DNA of 64,000 bases from an uncultured Lachnospiraceae bacterium (GCA_902789555.1 CADAOF010000001.1:1851-65850); one strand, 5' to 3'; positions 35,560 to 44,989 are shown, counted from the stretch's first letter. Program-made: numbers and translations. The notes: a model not told the origin generated them from the sequence alone.

Positions 35560-36492
35560 ATGGACCGAATTGCTTTGCAGGAGATCATCGAAGCCATGCA
35601 GCTGGTCAATCTGACGCCGGAACTGGCGCTGGATGACGTTTTCGTGGATTCGACGGAGGTGAACCGCCCGGCTCTGCAGCTGGCCGGATATTATGATTAC
35701 TTTGACGAACACCGCATCCAGATCATCGGCAAGGTCGAGTACAGCTACGTCAGTACGATGCCGGAAGAGAAGGCACTGAAGGCATATGAGCGCCTGTTTC
35801 AGCATCATATCCCCTGCGTGATCTTCAGCCGGGGCCATGAAGTAAGCCCGGAGATCGTGACACTGGCACTTAAGTACCAGATGCCGCTTCTCAGCACGAA
35901 AATGAATACTTCCAAGCTTCTTGCGCGGCTGATGCGCCTGCTGGAGGTGCGTCTTGCCCCGATGATCGCGATCCACGGCGTTCTTGTTGACGTCTACGGC
36001 GAAGGTGTCCTGATCCTCGGTGAAAGCGGCCTCGGCAAATCCGAAGCGGCGCTCGAACTCGTCAAGCGCGGCCACCGGATGGTGGCTGACGACGCGGTCG
36101 AACTCCGCCGCCTTTCGGAGAACGAACTGGTCGGTTCCGCTCCGGAAATGACGAAAAACCTGATGGAACTGCGCGGCATCGGCGTAGTGGACGTCAAGGC
36201 ACTGTACGGCGTCCAGTCCGTCAAGGACGAAATGACGGTCAGCATGGTGATCCGGCTCAAATACATGGAGCGAGAGGAGCACTTTGACCGTCTGGGTTCT
36301 TCGAACGAGTACGTGGAATATCTCGGCAACAGGCTTCCCTGCTTTACCGTTCCCGTCAGCCCGGGGCGGAATGTCGCGGTGATCGTGGAGACAGCCGCAG
36401 TGAACTTCCGTCAGAAGCGCATGGGCTATGACGCCATGGAGGAACTGCAGCGCCGTCTGGAAAAGAAGATGCAGGAAAACAATAAATGGTAA
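35560..36492 (+). CDS. hprK: HPr kinase/phosphorylase
   Basis: Bifunctional enzyme that phosphorylates and dephosphorylates Ser46 of HPr, linking sugar uptake to catabolite repression. It is 310 residues. The C-terminal catalytic domain has Walker A GESGLGKSEAAL near residue 153, the HPrK signature MELRGIGVVDVKALYG near 203, and MVIRLKYMEREEHFDRLG. It heads the operon with murB. Confidence 0.97.
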   Translation: MDRIALQEIIEAMQLVNLTPELALDDVFVDSTEVNRPALQLAGYYDYFDEHRIQIIGKVEYSYVSTMPEEKALKAYERLFQHHIPCVIFSRGHEVSPEIVTLALKYQMPLLSTKMNTSKLLARLMRLLEVRLAPMIAIHGVLVDVYGEGVLILGESGLGKSEAALELVKRGHRMVADDAVELRRLSENELVGSAPEMTKNLMELRGIGVVDVKALYGVQSVKDEMTVSMVIRLKYMEREEHFDRLGSSNEYVEYLGNRLPCFTVPVSPGRNVAVIVETAAVNFRQKRMGYDAMEELQRRLEKKMQENNKW

Positions 36493-36505
36493 CGGGAGCC
36501 GGGCA

Positions 36506-37426
36506 ATGGCACTGGATGAACTGAAACTGGCCGAGGATATCACCGTCGAAACAGATGACGTGCAGATCATTCTCGGAGAATACATGTGGGACCATACGAG
36601 CTTTCGCATCGGCGGCGCTGCTGACGTTTACGTACGTGTGCTGTCGGAGGAAGGCCTTCTTGCCGTACTGGAAAACTGCCGCAGGCACAGAGCGCCGTAC
36701 GTGACCGTGGGCAGGGGGACGAACCTCCTGGTGAGCGACCGCGGCTATCGCGGCGTCGTGATCGACATGACCGGCCTGGAGACGCTTAGCGTCGAAGGAA
36801 ACCGCATGACGGCGGCCTGCGGCGTTTCATTGGCATCGGCCGCGAGATGCGCGGCAGAGCATTCCCTGAGCGGCCTTGAGTTTGCCGCAGGGATCCCCGG
36901 ATCGCTCGGAGGCGGCATTTTCATGAATGCCGGCGCATACGGCGGCGAGTTGAAAGACGTGGTCCGCTCCGTGCGCGTGATGACAAAATATTTTGAGATC
37001 GCCGAAATACCTGCGGAGGAAGCCGGTTTCGGCTACCGGAACAGCCGCTTCAGGGAAAGCGGAGAGATCATTCTCGGTGCGGTGATGGAACTGGTTCCCG
37101 GAAACCGTGAAGAGATCGAGGCCCGGATGAAGGAACTGAATGAGAAGCGGCGCGCGAAACAGCCGCTCGAACTGCCGAGCGCAGGTTCGACCTTCAGGCG
37201 GCCGGAAGGATACTATGCCGGGAAGCTGATCGAAGAAGCCGGACTTGCCGGATATCAGGTCGGACAGGCGCAGGTATCGCCGAAGCACTGCGGCTTTGTC
37301 GTCAACCTGGGCGGCGCCTCGGCACGGGATGTTTACCGCCTCATCCGTGAGGTCCAGGAAAAAGTTAAGGAATCCTCCGGAATCCTGCTCGAACCGGAGG
37401 TCGTAATGCTGGGAGAGTTTGCATGA
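36506..37426 (+). CDS. murB: UDP-N-acetylenolpyruvoylglucosamine reductase
   Basis: FAD enzyme that reduces UDP-GlcNAc-enolpyruvate to UDP-MurNAc in peptidoglycan synthesis. The 306-residue protein has HTSFRIGGAADV, VTVGRGTNLLVSDRGYRG, the FAD-site AAGIPGSLGGGIFMNAGAYG, and the active-site region GYRNSRFR and PSAGSTFRRP (Ser proton donor). The final Glu (ILLEPEV) is present. ATG 36506 follows GGGAG. It overlaps whiA by 4 nt. Confidence 0.97.
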   Translation: MALDELKLAEDITVETDDVQIILGEYMWDHTSFRIGGAADVYVRVLSEEGLLAVLENCRRHRAPYVTVGRGTNLLVSDRGYRGVVIDMTGLETLSVEGNRMTAACGVSLASAARCAAEHSLSGLEFAAGIPGSLGGGIFMNAGAYGGELKDVVRSVRVMTKYFEIAEIPAEEAGFGYRNSRFRESGEIILGAVMELVPGNREEIEARMKELNEKRRAKQPLELPSAGSTFRRPEGYYAGKLIEEAGLAGYQVGQAQVSPKHCGFVVNLGGASARDVYRLIREVQEKVKESSGILLEPEVVMLGEFA

Positions 37427-38361
37427 CGTCGTTTTCCGCGATGACCAAGGAAGCACTGTCGGTCCTGCCGGTCAAACCCGCGCACTGCAGGAGGGCTGAA
37501 CTGTCAGCCATTGCCGCCTGCATCGGCCTGGTTGATTTTGACGAGGACGACAGGCTTCTTTTCGTGCTGCAGAGCGAGAGCCTGCCGGTCATGACTCGGG
37601 CGGATTTTCTGCTGCGTGCCCTGACCGGAGAAGCGCCGGAAGCGGGGGCGGTCCGCGGCGCCGGACTCAAGGCACCGGTCCTGTCGCTCATCGTGCGCCG
37701 GCCCGGAACGGTCGACCGCCTGCTGAAGGAACTCGGCCTCATGACGGCGAAAGGCGTGCTGCGCGAGTTTACCGCGGCGGCACCCGGAGATCTCCTGAAA
37801 AACGAATGCTGCCGGCGGGCTTTCCTGCGCGGGGCATTTCTTGCTGCCGGATTCATCCGGGATCCGAACCTGGACTACCATGCAGAACTGCTGGCCTCCG
37901 GAGAAGCACGCGCTGAGGAAATGAAACGTCTGCTGGAAGGTTTCGGCATTCCCTGCCGGATCACCCACCGCAAGGGAACGCCGGTCGTTTATATGAAGGA
38001 GGCGGAGGCCATTTCCGATTTTCTGAGCGTGGTCGGAGCCTCGCGGAGCCGGCTGGAGTGGGAAAACGTTCGCATCATCCGCAGCATACAGGGAGAAGTC
38101 AACCGCAGAGTCAACTGTGAGACCGCAAACCTGAAGAAGACGGCGGATGCCGGCATGGACCAGGTACGGGCGATCCGCAGGATAGAGCGGGCAAGAGGGC
38201 TCAGGAGCCTTCCGGACCAGCTGCGGACGATCGCCGAACTGCGGCTCGAGCATCCGGACGTTTCACTGCAGGAACTCGGAACGCTCCTCGATCCGCCGCT
38301 CGGAAAAAGCGGCGTAAATCACCGCATGAGAAAAATTATGGACATCGCAGATCAGTTGTGA
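37423..38361 (+). CDS. whiA: DNA-binding protein WhiA
   Basis: WhiA-family regulator (LAGLIDADG-like N-domain plus helix-turn-helix), involved in cell division or sporulation in Gram-positive bacteria. The 312 residues include CCRRAFLRGAFLAAGFIRDP near residue 125, RVNCETANLKKTADAG near 226, and an HTH ending GKSGVNHRMRKIMDIA. It follows murB directly. The usual rapZ and yvcK genes between murB and whiA are absent here. Confidence 0.96.
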   Translation: MTSFSAMTKEALSVLPVKPAHCRRAELSAIAACIGLVDFDEDDRLLFVLQSESLPVMTRADFLLRALTGEAPEAGAVRGAGLKAPVLSLIVRRPGTVDRLLKELGLMTAKGVLREFTAAAPGDLLKNECCRRAFLRGAFLAAGFIRDPNLDYHAELLASGEARAEEMKRLLEGFGIPCRITHRKGTPVVYMKEAEAISDFLSVVGASRSRLEWENVRIIRSIQGEVNRRVNCETANLKKTADAGMDQVRAIRRIERARGLRSLPDQLRTIAELRLEHPDVSLQELGTLLDPPLGKSGVNHRMRKIMDIADQL

Positions 38362-38405
38362 TAAATTGTTACGGGCGTCATTCCTGCCCGGAGAAAGGAA
38401 AAACG

Positions 38406-39194
38406 ATGAAGGTACTGATCCAGAAAGATTACGACAACATGAGCGAATGGGCTGCGCGCCACATCATCGACGCGATCAACAGCCACAAAGAAGCGCGTCC
38501 CTACGTGCTAGGCCTGCCCACCGGCTCAAGCCCTATCGGCGTTTATCAACGGCTCGTTGCCGCGAATAAGCGCGGCGAAGTCAGCTTCAGAAACGTGGTG
38601 ACGTTCAACATGGACGAATATGTCGGCCTGCCCCGCACCCATCATGAGAGCTACTGGTATTTCATGCATGACAATCTGTTCGACCATATTGACATTCCGA
38701 AGGAAAACATCAATATCCTGAACGGCCTTGCCGAGGATCCGGAAGAAGAATGCCGGCGCTACGAAGAGAAGATCGCATCCTACGGCGGCATCGATCTGTT
38801 CATGGGCGGCAGCGGCGTGGACGGGCACATTGCCTTCAACGAACCGTTTACCAGCCTGAGCTCGCGCACGGGCCTTCGGAGCCTGACCGAGGATACGCGC
38901 ATCGTGAATGCCCGTTTCTTTGACAACGATCCCGATCAGGTGCCGAAGCAGGCTCTTTCGGTCGGTGTTGCGACTGTGACCGATGCCCGCGAAGTCCTGC
39001 TGCTGATCAGCGGCCATAACAAGGCCAGAGCTCTTGCGCACTGCGTCGAAGGCGGCGTCAGCCAGCAGTGGACCATCAGCGCCCTGCAGATGCATGAAAA
39101 CGCCGTCATCGTCTGTGACGAAGCGGCCTGCGGCGAACTGAAGGTCGATTCCTACCGTTATTTCAAGGACGTCTACCGGGACGAGATCCTGTAA
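38406..39194 (+). CDS. nagB: Glucosamine-6-phosphate deaminase
   Basis: Converts glucosamine-6-phosphate to fructose-6-phosphate and ammonia. The 262-residue protein shows LGLPTGSSPIGVYQRL near residue 36, FNMDEYVGL (catalytic Asp) near 69, and GSGVDGHIAFNEP (catalytic His) near 137. ATG 38406 follows GAGAAAGGAAAAACG. It stands near glmM only in a loose sense (7 kb), and no nagA is in the window. Confidence 0.95.
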   Translation: MKVLIQKDYDNMSEWAARHIIDAINSHKEARPYVLGLPTGSSPIGVYQRLVAANKRGEVSFRNVVTFNMDEYVGLPRTHHESYWYFMHDNLFDHIDIPKENINILNGLAEDPEEECRRYEEKIASYGGIDLFMGGSGVDGHIAFNEPFTSLSSRTGLRSLTEDTRIVNARFFDNDPDQVPKQALSVGVATVTDAREVLLLISGHNKARALAHCVEGGVSQQWTISALQMHENAVIVCDEAACGELKVDSYRYFKDVYRDEIL

Positions 39195-39201
39195 GCACGA
39201 T

Positions 39202-39224
39202 AAAAAAACAGCCCAGAAGGGCTG
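39202..39224 (-). terminator. Minus-strand terminator of the DnaJ-like operon
   Basis: On the minus strand, CAGCCC / GGGCTG hairpin with loop TTCT, then TTTTTTT. On the plus strand it lacks a T-tract. Confidence 0.7.
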
Positions 39225-39251
39225 CCTTCAGAAAACTTTGAGAATTATCAG

Positions 39252-39284
39252 AAAACGGCATGATCTCCGGATCATGCCGTTTTT
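39252..39284. terminator. nagB terminator (bidirectional)
   Basis: 14-bp stem AAAACGGCATGATC (39252-39265) / GATCATGCCGTTTT (39270-39283) with loop TCCG. Confidence 0.92.
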
Positions 39285-39351
39285 CGTACGGTCAATTTTT
39301 CCTTGACACTTCTTTTTCCATCACGTATTTCCGTATTCGGGGCGGCCGCGC

Positions 39352-40185
39352 TTACAGGCAGCACAGGCAGGGGAGATAGGATAAGCCGGCGCCGGCGCCG
39401 CTGCTGCAGCAGAAGCAGATCATCATGGCGACCGCACTCCGGATGCACATGTTCCCCATGGGACCCACCGTGCGGCCGTAACCGACGCCGCGGTCCTGAT
39501 ACCAGCTCGATCCGCCGCGGAACTGCTCCAGAAGCTGGCGGTATTCCGCGTTGTTCGGTTCCATTTCACAGGCTTTTTCAGCAAACTGCTGCGCGGTGAG
39601 ATTGTTGCCGAGACCGCTGTTCGCGATGGCGGCAAGATAGTACCAGAGCGCGGAACGGTAGGAGAGCGACTGCAGCGCCGTCCAGGCCTCCGCGTAATAA
39701 CCTGAATTGATATAGTTGACGGCGGCACGGATGCGGTTCGAGGCTTCCTCGTCGTAGCCGTCGTAATTCGGCTGCGACTGCTGGCGCTGCTGCGCCCCGC
39801 TGTTTCCGAAGCCGAAACCGAAGCCGAAAGGACCGAAGCCCCAGGTCCAGCCGTCCTGCTGCCCGCCGTAGTCGCCGTCGCGGGACGGATCCCGATAAGC
39901 GTCCTGATTGCTGCTGCCGTAGGAACTGCCGTAGCCCGCCCGGGAACTGCCGGGACCGTAGGCCGTCCGGCCGTAGCCGCCGCGGGCGTCCTGCTCGCGC
40001 AGCTTCATGATCTCCTCATAGGCCTGCTGAACCTGTTTGAACTTTTCCTCAGCCTGTGCAGCATTCGGATTGTTGACGTTCGCGTCCGGGTGGTATTTCC
40101 GGCTGAGCTGGCGGTATGCCTTCTTCACTTCCTCGTCCGTCGCGGAAGGGGAGACGCCGAGCACATGATAGGGATCAAAGATCAT
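39352..40185 (-). CDS. J-domain protein with Gly-rich linker and Cys-rich tail
   Basis: A 277-residue J-domain protein. The J domain is N-terminal ([23 protein letters not shown] motif in KYHPDANVN), which would stimulate DnaK. A Gly/Tyr/Ser-rich stretch (about 70-140) follows, then a TPR-like helical region ([34 protein letters not shown]). The last 25 residues are hydrophobic and Cys-rich ([19 protein letters not shown]), a possible membrane anchor. It starts at 40185 after GGAAAGGAGG and overlaps the DUF5685 gene by 11 nt. Confidence 0.88.
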   Translation of the reverse strand: MIFDPYHVLGVSPSATDEEVKKAYRQLSRKYHPDANVNNPNAAQAEEKFKQVQQAYEEIMKLREQDARGGYGRTAYGPGSSRAGYGSSYGSSNQDAYRDPSRDGDYGGQQDGWTWGFGPFGFGFGFGNSGAQQRQQSQPNYDGYDEEASNRIRAAVNYINSGYYAEAWTALQSLSYRSALWYYLAAIANSGLGNNLTAQQFAEKACEMEPNNAEYRQLLEQFRGGSSWYQDRGVGYGRTVGPMGNMCIRSAVAMMICFCCSSGAGAGLSYLPCLCCL

Positions 40186-41092
40186 GGCTTTCCTCCTTTC
40201 CGCTTTCCGGTGCGGAAGAACTGTCTGCAGCTGTTTCCTCTGCCTTCGCAGCAGCCTTTTCCGCGGCTTCGCGGTCTTCCTTCGCGGCTGCTTCGCAGCG
40301 CAGCCAGACGCCCGCGTAGAGAATGTTCCGCAGAATGTCCTCATATGTAAGGATCGGCAGGTACTCGAAAGCGAGACAGCACTCGCTCATCATCATGTTC
40401 AGGACTTCCCTGACTTTCTCAGCCAGTTCCGCGCGGCTTTCGCCGCTGCCGTTCCAGGGATTGTAGGCACCCTTTTTCTTATCTTTGTCGAAATCTTCGT
40501 ACGCATCGGTCAGGTAGATGAATTTTCCGAGATAGAAGCCGACACGCCGGAGGACAGGCGCCCATTCATCCTCTTTGCAGACGAAGATCTCACCGAGCAT
40601 CCGGCCGGTAAGGCCGGCGGCCGTGTCGAGATTGGTGTCGTTTTCAGCTTCGCAGCGGGAGAGTTCCCGTACGTATTCCTCAACGGCTTCCGCCTGCCGC
40701 GGATACGCTTCCTTTGCCTTCTCATAGGCTTTTTTCAGGGCGTCCGCGCCGACCTTGTCACGCAGTTTCCTGTCGTCTTTCCAGCCGTCAAGGCGCTGCC
40801 AGTAGGCAAGAAGGATGTTCATGTCAGCCGCATAATCGACAAATTCGTTCGAGCGGAGCGGATGCTTCACGAGCGGATGGGGCACGCACCAGGTGGTGCC
40901 TTCCGCGGTCTCCGGTTCGTAAAGCGCAGAAAGAAGCAGGGCCAGGAACGTCATGTCATAGGACAGCGTGGACTGGCCGGCAGGGCCGTAATGCTTTTTC
41001 AGCGAGCGGCAGACGCCGCAGTAGAAGGAACGATAGATCTCGTAATCCTTGAATTTGAGCTCAGGCTGATGGATCGTAACGGTACCGAACAT
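40175..41092 (-). CDS. DUF5685-family protein
   Basis: A 305-residue protein that I match to DUF5685: [20 protein letters not shown], then [33 protein letters not shown] and [16 protein letters not shown]. Cys pairs (CGVC, CVPHP, MMMSECC) could bind metal. The C-terminal 40 residues are a Glu/Ala coiled coil. The overlap with the J-domain gene suggests that the two proteins work together, perhaps in maturing a client. No function is established that I know of. Confidence 0.8.
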   Translation of the reverse strand: MFGTVTIHQPELKFKDYEIYRSFYCGVCRSLKKHYGPAGQSTLSYDMTFLALLLSALYEPETAEGTTWCVPHPLVKHPLRSNEFVDYAADMNILLAYWQRLDGWKDDRKLRDKVGADALKKAYEKAKEAYPRQAEAVEEYVRELSRCEAENDTNLDTAAGLTGRMLGEIFVCKEDEWAPVLRRVGFYLGKFIYLTDAYEDFDKDKKKGAYNPWNGSGESRAELAEKVREVLNMMMSECCLAFEYLPILTYEDILRNILYAGVWLRCEAAAKEDREAAEKAAAKAEETAADSSSAPESGKEESHDL

Positions 41093-41602
41093 TCAGGACC
41101 TCTTGATGAATTTGTGGCTGCAGCGCGGGCAGGTGATCTCGATTTTGCCGCGGCCGCGGGGGACACGCACCCGCTGATCACAGTTCGGACAGCGGAAGAT
41201 ACGGTGCTCCTTATCGCTGCGCATGGTATTGCCGGAGGTTCCGCCGCTGCGGGCGTTATCGTATGCGTTCTGGTAATAGCGGTAGCTGTCCCTGACGGAA
41301 TCGCCGGCTTTTCCGGCGCGTCCGCCGCGCAGTTTTCCCATAATTTTTTCCTTCAGCTGCAGGAAACGGGTATTTTCGTCGTAGCGCTTCGAAATGTTTT
41401 TTGAAAACATTCTGAAATAAGTGATGATCAGGCAGACCCAGACGAGCCAGTAAAAGACACTTGTCCGGGTCCGGAAGATCATGTTAAGGACCAGCATGAC
41501 CAGAGCCAGCAGCAGGGTGAAGCGGGAAAGCTGGTCGCTGCCGTAGCGCCCTGTCATGAAGCGTCGGAATGCGTTGCTTATGCGTTGTAAGAAATCTCTC
41601 AT
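41093..41602 (-). CDS. Membrane protein with C-terminal zinc ribbon
   Basis: A 169-residue protein of unknown function. It has two hydrophobic helices (about residues 28-45 and 50-67), a basic linker, and a zinc ribbon at the end (FRCPNCDQRVRVPRGRGKIE, CPRCSHKF). It starts at 41602 (MRDFLQRI) after AAGGA. An in-frame upstream ATG at 41674 overlaps the promoter and is less likely. First gene of the zinc-ribbon/DUF5685/J-domain operon. Confidence 0.78.
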   Translation of the reverse strand: MRDFLQRISNAFRRFMTGRYGSDQLSRFTLLLALVMLVLNMIFRTRTSVFYWLVWVCLIITYFRMFSKNISKRYDENTRFLQLKEKIMGKLRGGRAGKAGDSVRDSYRYYQNAYDNARSGGTSGNTMRSDKEHRIFRCPNCDQRVRVPRGRGKIEITCPRCSHKFIKRS

Positions 41603-41645
41603 CTTATTATCCTTATCCGGCGGAAAGACCGCCTCATTCGGAAAA

Positions 41646-41674
41646 AGTGTATCACAAGCCTCGTCAGGTGTCAT
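41646..41674 (-). promoter_or_regulatory. Promoter of the zinc-ribbon/DUF5685/J-domain operon
   Basis: On the minus strand, ATGACA (41669-41674), 17-bp spacer, TACACT (41646-41651). Confidence 0.6.
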
Positions 41675-41718
41675 CGGAAAAATGCTGAATTATTTGTGAA
41701 ATGTGCAAAAATCGGCGC

Positions 41719-41747
41719 TTGCACTTCATTCCGTCCTGCCTTATAAT
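41719..41747 (+). promoter_or_regulatory. glnS promoter
   Basis: TTGCAC (41719-41724), 17-bp spacer, TATAAT (41742-41747). Confidence 0.82.
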
Positions 41748-41776
41748 AAACAAATCCCGGAAAAAGGAGCAAGAAC

Positions 41777-43534
41777 ATGGCAGAAACAAAAGACCTGAGG
41801 AACGATCCCGCTGAGACGGAAAACGAGGCGAAGGAAAGCGGCGGCAGAAACTTTATCTATTCGTTCATCGCGGAAGATATCGCGAAGGGCGGGCAGTATG
41901 AAGGCATGACCGTCCACACCCGTTTCCCGCCGGAACCCAACGGCTATCTGCACATCGGGCACTGCAAGGCGCTGTGCATCGATTTCGGCATGGCGGAGCA
42001 GTTCGGCGGCCTGTGCAACCTCCGGATGGACGACACCAATCCGGCCAAGGAAGATACCGAATACGTGGAAGCCATCATGCAGGACATCCACTGGCTCGGA
42101 TTTGACTGGGGCGACCGTTTCTTCTACGGCTCCGATTATTTTGAAAAAGACTATGAATTCGCGGTCGAGCTGATCAAAAAAGGCCTGGCCTACGTCTGCG
42201 AACTGACGCCCGAGGAGTTCAAGGCGAGCCGCGGCGACATCGGCGTACCGGCGACTTCGCCCTACCGCGACAGGCCGATCGAAGAGAACCTTGCGCTGTT
42301 CGAGAAGATGAAGAACGGCGAAGTTCCCGAGGGAAAGATGACCCTCCGTGCGAAGATCGACCTCGCGAGCGGCAATTTCAACATGCGCGACCCGGTCATT
42401 TACCGCATCCGCTACATCAACCATCACCGCCAGGGCACGAAATGGTGCATCTTCCCGATGTACGACTTCGCGCACCCGATCCAGGACGCGCTCGAGGGCA
42501 TCACGCACTCACTCTGCTCTCTGGAATATGAGGACCACCGCCCGCTCTACGACTGGGTCGTGAGCAACGTGTCCATTCCTTTCCACAAACCCCGCCAGAT
42601 CGAATTTGCGAGACTCGGCATCGACCATACCGTGATGAGCAAGCGGAAACTCCGCAAGCTCGTTGAGGAAGGGTACGTGAGCGGCTGGGACGATCCCCGC
42701 ATGCCCACCCTCTGCGGCCTCAGGCGCCGCGGCTACACCGCGAAGTCCATCCGGAACTTCTGCGATCAGATCGGCGTCGCGAAGAGCACGAACGTCATCG
42801 AATTCGCCGAACTGGAGAGGTGCCTCCGGGACGACCTGAACGGTACGGCAGAGCGCACGATGGCAGTGCTTCATCCCGTGAAGCTGACGGTCACGAACTA
42901 TCCGGAAGGCGCGAGCGAGACTTTCGAAGTGGAAAACAATCCTACCGCGCCGGAGCAGGGGACCCATACGATCACCTTCAGCCGGAACCTCTGGATGGAC
43001 GCCGAGGATTTCCTGGAAACCCCGATCCCGAAGTACAAACGTATGTATCCGGGCAATGAAGTGCGGCTTAAGGGGGCCTATCTTGTGACCTGCACAGGCT
43101 GCCGGAAGAATGAAGCCGGAGAAGTGGAAGAGGTGTTCTGCACCTACGATCCCGACTCCCGCGGCGGCGATCCGGCCGACGGCAGGAAGGTGAAGGGCGC
43201 GACGCTCCACTGGGTCGATGCCGAAACGGCTGTCGATGCGGAAGTCCGTCTTTACGATGATCTCTTCAGCGATCCGAACCCGGACGGCCCGGACAAGAAT
43301 TTCCTGGACGCGCTGAATCCGGAAAGCCTCGTGATCCTGCCGCACTGCAAGATCGAACGGGATCTGGCGAAAGTTGCGGCCGAATATGACAAGGCCGAAA
43401 ACCGCACCGCAGTCAATGCCCCGACCTTCCAGTTCATGCGCGTCGGCTATTTCTGCCTGGACAACAAGGACAGCACGGCGGAGCACCCCGTGTTCAACCG
43501 CAGCGTCAGCCTGAAGGACGGCTTCAGGAAATAA
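41777..43534 (+). CDS. glnS: Glutaminyl-tRNA synthetase
   Basis: Class I synthetase that charges tRNA-Gln directly. The 585-residue protein has HTRFPPEPNGYLHIGHCKAL with the HIGH motif near residue 52 and the KMSKS equivalent VMSKRKLRKLV near 288, then the anticodon-binding beta-barrels. Sequence (LRMDDTNPAKE, not the GluRS form) favours GlnRS over GluRS. AAAAAGGAGCAAGAAC precedes ATG 41777. It is followed by a HAD gene. Confidence 0.96.
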   Translation: MAETKDLRNDPAETENEAKESGGRNFIYSFIAEDIAKGGQYEGMTVHTRFPPEPNGYLHIGHCKALCIDFGMAEQFGGLCNLRMDDTNPAKEDTEYVEAIMQDIHWLGFDWGDRFFYGSDYFEKDYEFAVELIKKGLAYVCELTPEEFKASRGDIGVPATSPYRDRPIEENLALFEKMKNGEVPEGKMTLRAKIDLASGNFNMRDPVIYRIRYINHHRQGTKWCIFPMYDFAHPIQDALEGITHSLCSLEYEDHRPLYDWVVSNVSIPFHKPRQIEFARLGIDHTVMSKRKLRKLVEEGYVSGWDDPRMPTLCGLRRRGYTAKSIRNFCDQIGVAKSTNVIEFAELERCLRDDLNGTAERTMAVLHPVKLTVTNYPEGASETFEVENNPTAPEQGTHTITFSRNLWMDAEDFLETPIPKYKRMYPGNEVRLKGAYLVTCTGCRKNEAGEVEEVFCTYDPDSRGGDPADGRKVKGATLHWVDAETAVDAEVRLYDDLFSDPNPDGPDKNFLDALNPESLVILPHCKIERDLAKVAAEYDKAENRTAVNAPTFQFMRVGYFCLDNKDSTAEHPVFNRSVSLKDGFRK

Positions 43535-43552
43535 GGGCAGGTGACGAACAGG

Positions 43553-44158
43553 ATGATCAGGAACATCATCTTCGACATGGGCGGTGTCCTGCGCGTGTGG
43601 GACCCGGAGGAGTTCATGGAGGCGATGAAGATCCCCGCGGATGACCGGAAGATCCTGATGCGGGAGATCTTCGGTGCGGTCGAATGGCCGATGCAGGACC
43701 TGGGGCTCATTACCGAAGAAGAAACGCTGGAGCGCGTACGCGCGCGGATCCCGGAAAGGCTTCACTGTGCCGCGGAAAAGCTGGTCCTTCACTGGGAGGA
43801 CCTCTCCCGGCCGGTCCCCGGCATGGCCGACGCTATCCGAAGGCTGAAGGAAAACGGTTACGGGATCTGGCTTCTCAGCAACGCGTCGAAGCGCCACGGG
43901 CAGTACTGGGGGAAGATCCCCGGGAGCGAGTATTTTGACGGCCTCGTCATTTCAGCCTTCGAAGGCGTGCTGAAGCCGGACCTTACGATATACAGGACGA
44001 TCCTTTCACGCTTCGGTCTGAAAGCAGAGGAGTGCGTGTTCACGGATGACATGCCGGCGAACGCCGCAGGGGCTCTGGCCGCGGGAATGGATGCCTTCGT
44101 GTTCCGCGGAACGGAAGATTTCCTCCGTGAACTTCGCGCAAGAGGCGTCCGGATCTGA
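43553..44158 (+). CDS. HAD-superfamily hydrolase
   Basis: A 201-residue HAD subclass I hydrolase with an alpha-helical cap. Motif I is IIFDMGGVLRVWDP near residue 5, motif II LLSNASKR near 107, the Lys in GVLKPDLTIY near 142, and motif IV FTDDMPANAAGA near 163. It resembles epoxide-hydrolase/haloacid-dehalogenase-like or FMN phosphatase members; the substrate is unknown. I chose ATG 43553 over GTG 43541, which has no room for an SD. Confidence 0.87.
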   Translation: MIRNIIFDMGGVLRVWDPEEFMEAMKIPADDRKILMREIFGAVEWPMQDLGLITEEETLERVRARIPERLHCAAEKLVLHWEDLSRPVPGMADAIRRLKENGYGIWLLSNASKRHGQYWGKIPGSEYFDGLVISAFEGVLKPDLTIYRTILSRFGLKAEECVFTDDMPANAAGALAAGMDAFVFRGTEDFLRELRARGVRI

Positions 44159-44164
44159 ACGCAC

Positions 44165-44200
44165 AAAAAAAATGCTGCCGGTTTGCGGCAGCATTTTTTT
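44165..44200. terminator. Bidirectional terminator
   Basis: ATGCTGCCG / CGGCAGCAT stem with A-run before and T-run after, serving the converging HAD (+) and coiled-coil (-) genes. Confidence 0.93.
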
Positions 44201-44216
44201 GCGTTGCGGAAGAAGA

Positions 44217-44783
44217 TCATTCCTCGGACTTTTCCTTGATTTCTTCAGCCTTTTCTTCAACGGTCTCGCAGGCTTCTCCGACCTTCTCGCAGCAGGCTTC
44301 CTTCACGTCTTCAAAAGCTTCTTTGATGTCTTCCCTGGCTTCTTCGAAAGCTTCCTTGGCATCTTCCAGTGCTTCATCGACGGCTTCGCAGGTCTCACCT
44401 TCCTCAGCCATTTGCGCGCGGCGTTCCGCAGCGGCAGCCTGAGCGTCGGCGACGGCAACCTTCATCTCTTCGAAAGCCTTTTTCAGGCCGGTAAGGAGCT
44501 CGGCGCCGGCAACCTTGGCGGTTTCCTTGAATTCGTTCAGAGCCTTGGCGGCTTCTTCCTTGAATTCGGCAGCTGCCTCATCGGCAGGGATCTCCTTGCC
44601 GGACTCATCGGTAAATGTAGCCTTCCATCCGTAATCGGCAGAGGGGTTTTCGCCTTCAGGAGTGCCTTCACCTTCGGGAGCGGGGTCGGCAGCCTGTTCA
44701 TTGAGCTTCCTCATGTAGAGGAAGCCGCCGGCCAGAGCGGCACCGGCCAGCATTGCAAGCAGAGTGTGGTTCTTCTTTGCCAT
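44217..44783 (-). CDS. Acidic Ala/Glu-rich coiled-coil membrane protein
   Basis: A 188-residue protein with a short N-terminal hydrophobic segment (LLAMLAGAALAGGFLYM, residues 8-24), a Pro/Glu linker, and a long acidic amphipathic helix region from about 65 to the end (EEAREDIKEAFEDVKEACC). It resembles YtxH/apolipoprotein-like membrane proteins in composition only. Five Cys lie in the C-terminal half (ETCEAV, ACCEKVGEACETV). The function is unknown. Divergent from groES. Confidence 0.75.
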   Translation of the reverse strand: MAKKNHTLLAMLAGAALAGGFLYMRKLNEQAADPAPEGEGTPEGENPSADYGWKATFTDESGKEIPADEAAAEFKEEAAKALNEFKETAKVAGAELLTGLKKAFEEMKVAVADAQAAAAERRAQMAEEGETCEAVDEALEDAKEAFEEAREDIKEAFEDVKEACCEKVGEACETVEEKAEEIKEKSEE

Positions 44784-44850
44784 GATTGATCCTCCTGTTA
44801 TGATTTCTTAAGATCGCAGATCCTTATATATGAGATCGTACTGCAGAAAC

Positions 44851-44880
44851 ATTATAGATGATTCCCCGCAAAAATGTAAA
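44851..44880 (-). promoter_or_regulatory. Promoter of the coiled-coil gene
   Basis: On the minus strand, TTTACA (44875-44880), 18-bp spacer, TATAAT (44851-44856). Confidence 0.75.
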
Positions 44881-44961
44881 GTGAAAAATTTGTGCGGCGG
44901 TACGCTGCTGACGATTTACGAAATCTTAAGAAAAAAGTCGGCGGAAATCGTAAATAAGGGC

Positions 44962-44989
44962 TTGCATTTTCCGACGCAGAGGTTATAAT
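44962..44989 (+). promoter_or_regulatory. groESL promoter
   Basis: TTGCAT (44962-44967), 16-bp spacer, TATAAT (44984-44989), immediately upstream of CIRCE. Confidence 0.85.

Noticed and set aside
39303..39331. TTGACA-17-TATTTC promoter-like sequence on the plus strand
   Set aside because: It points into the 3' end of the minus-strand J-domain gene and no plus-strand gene follows; probably chance.
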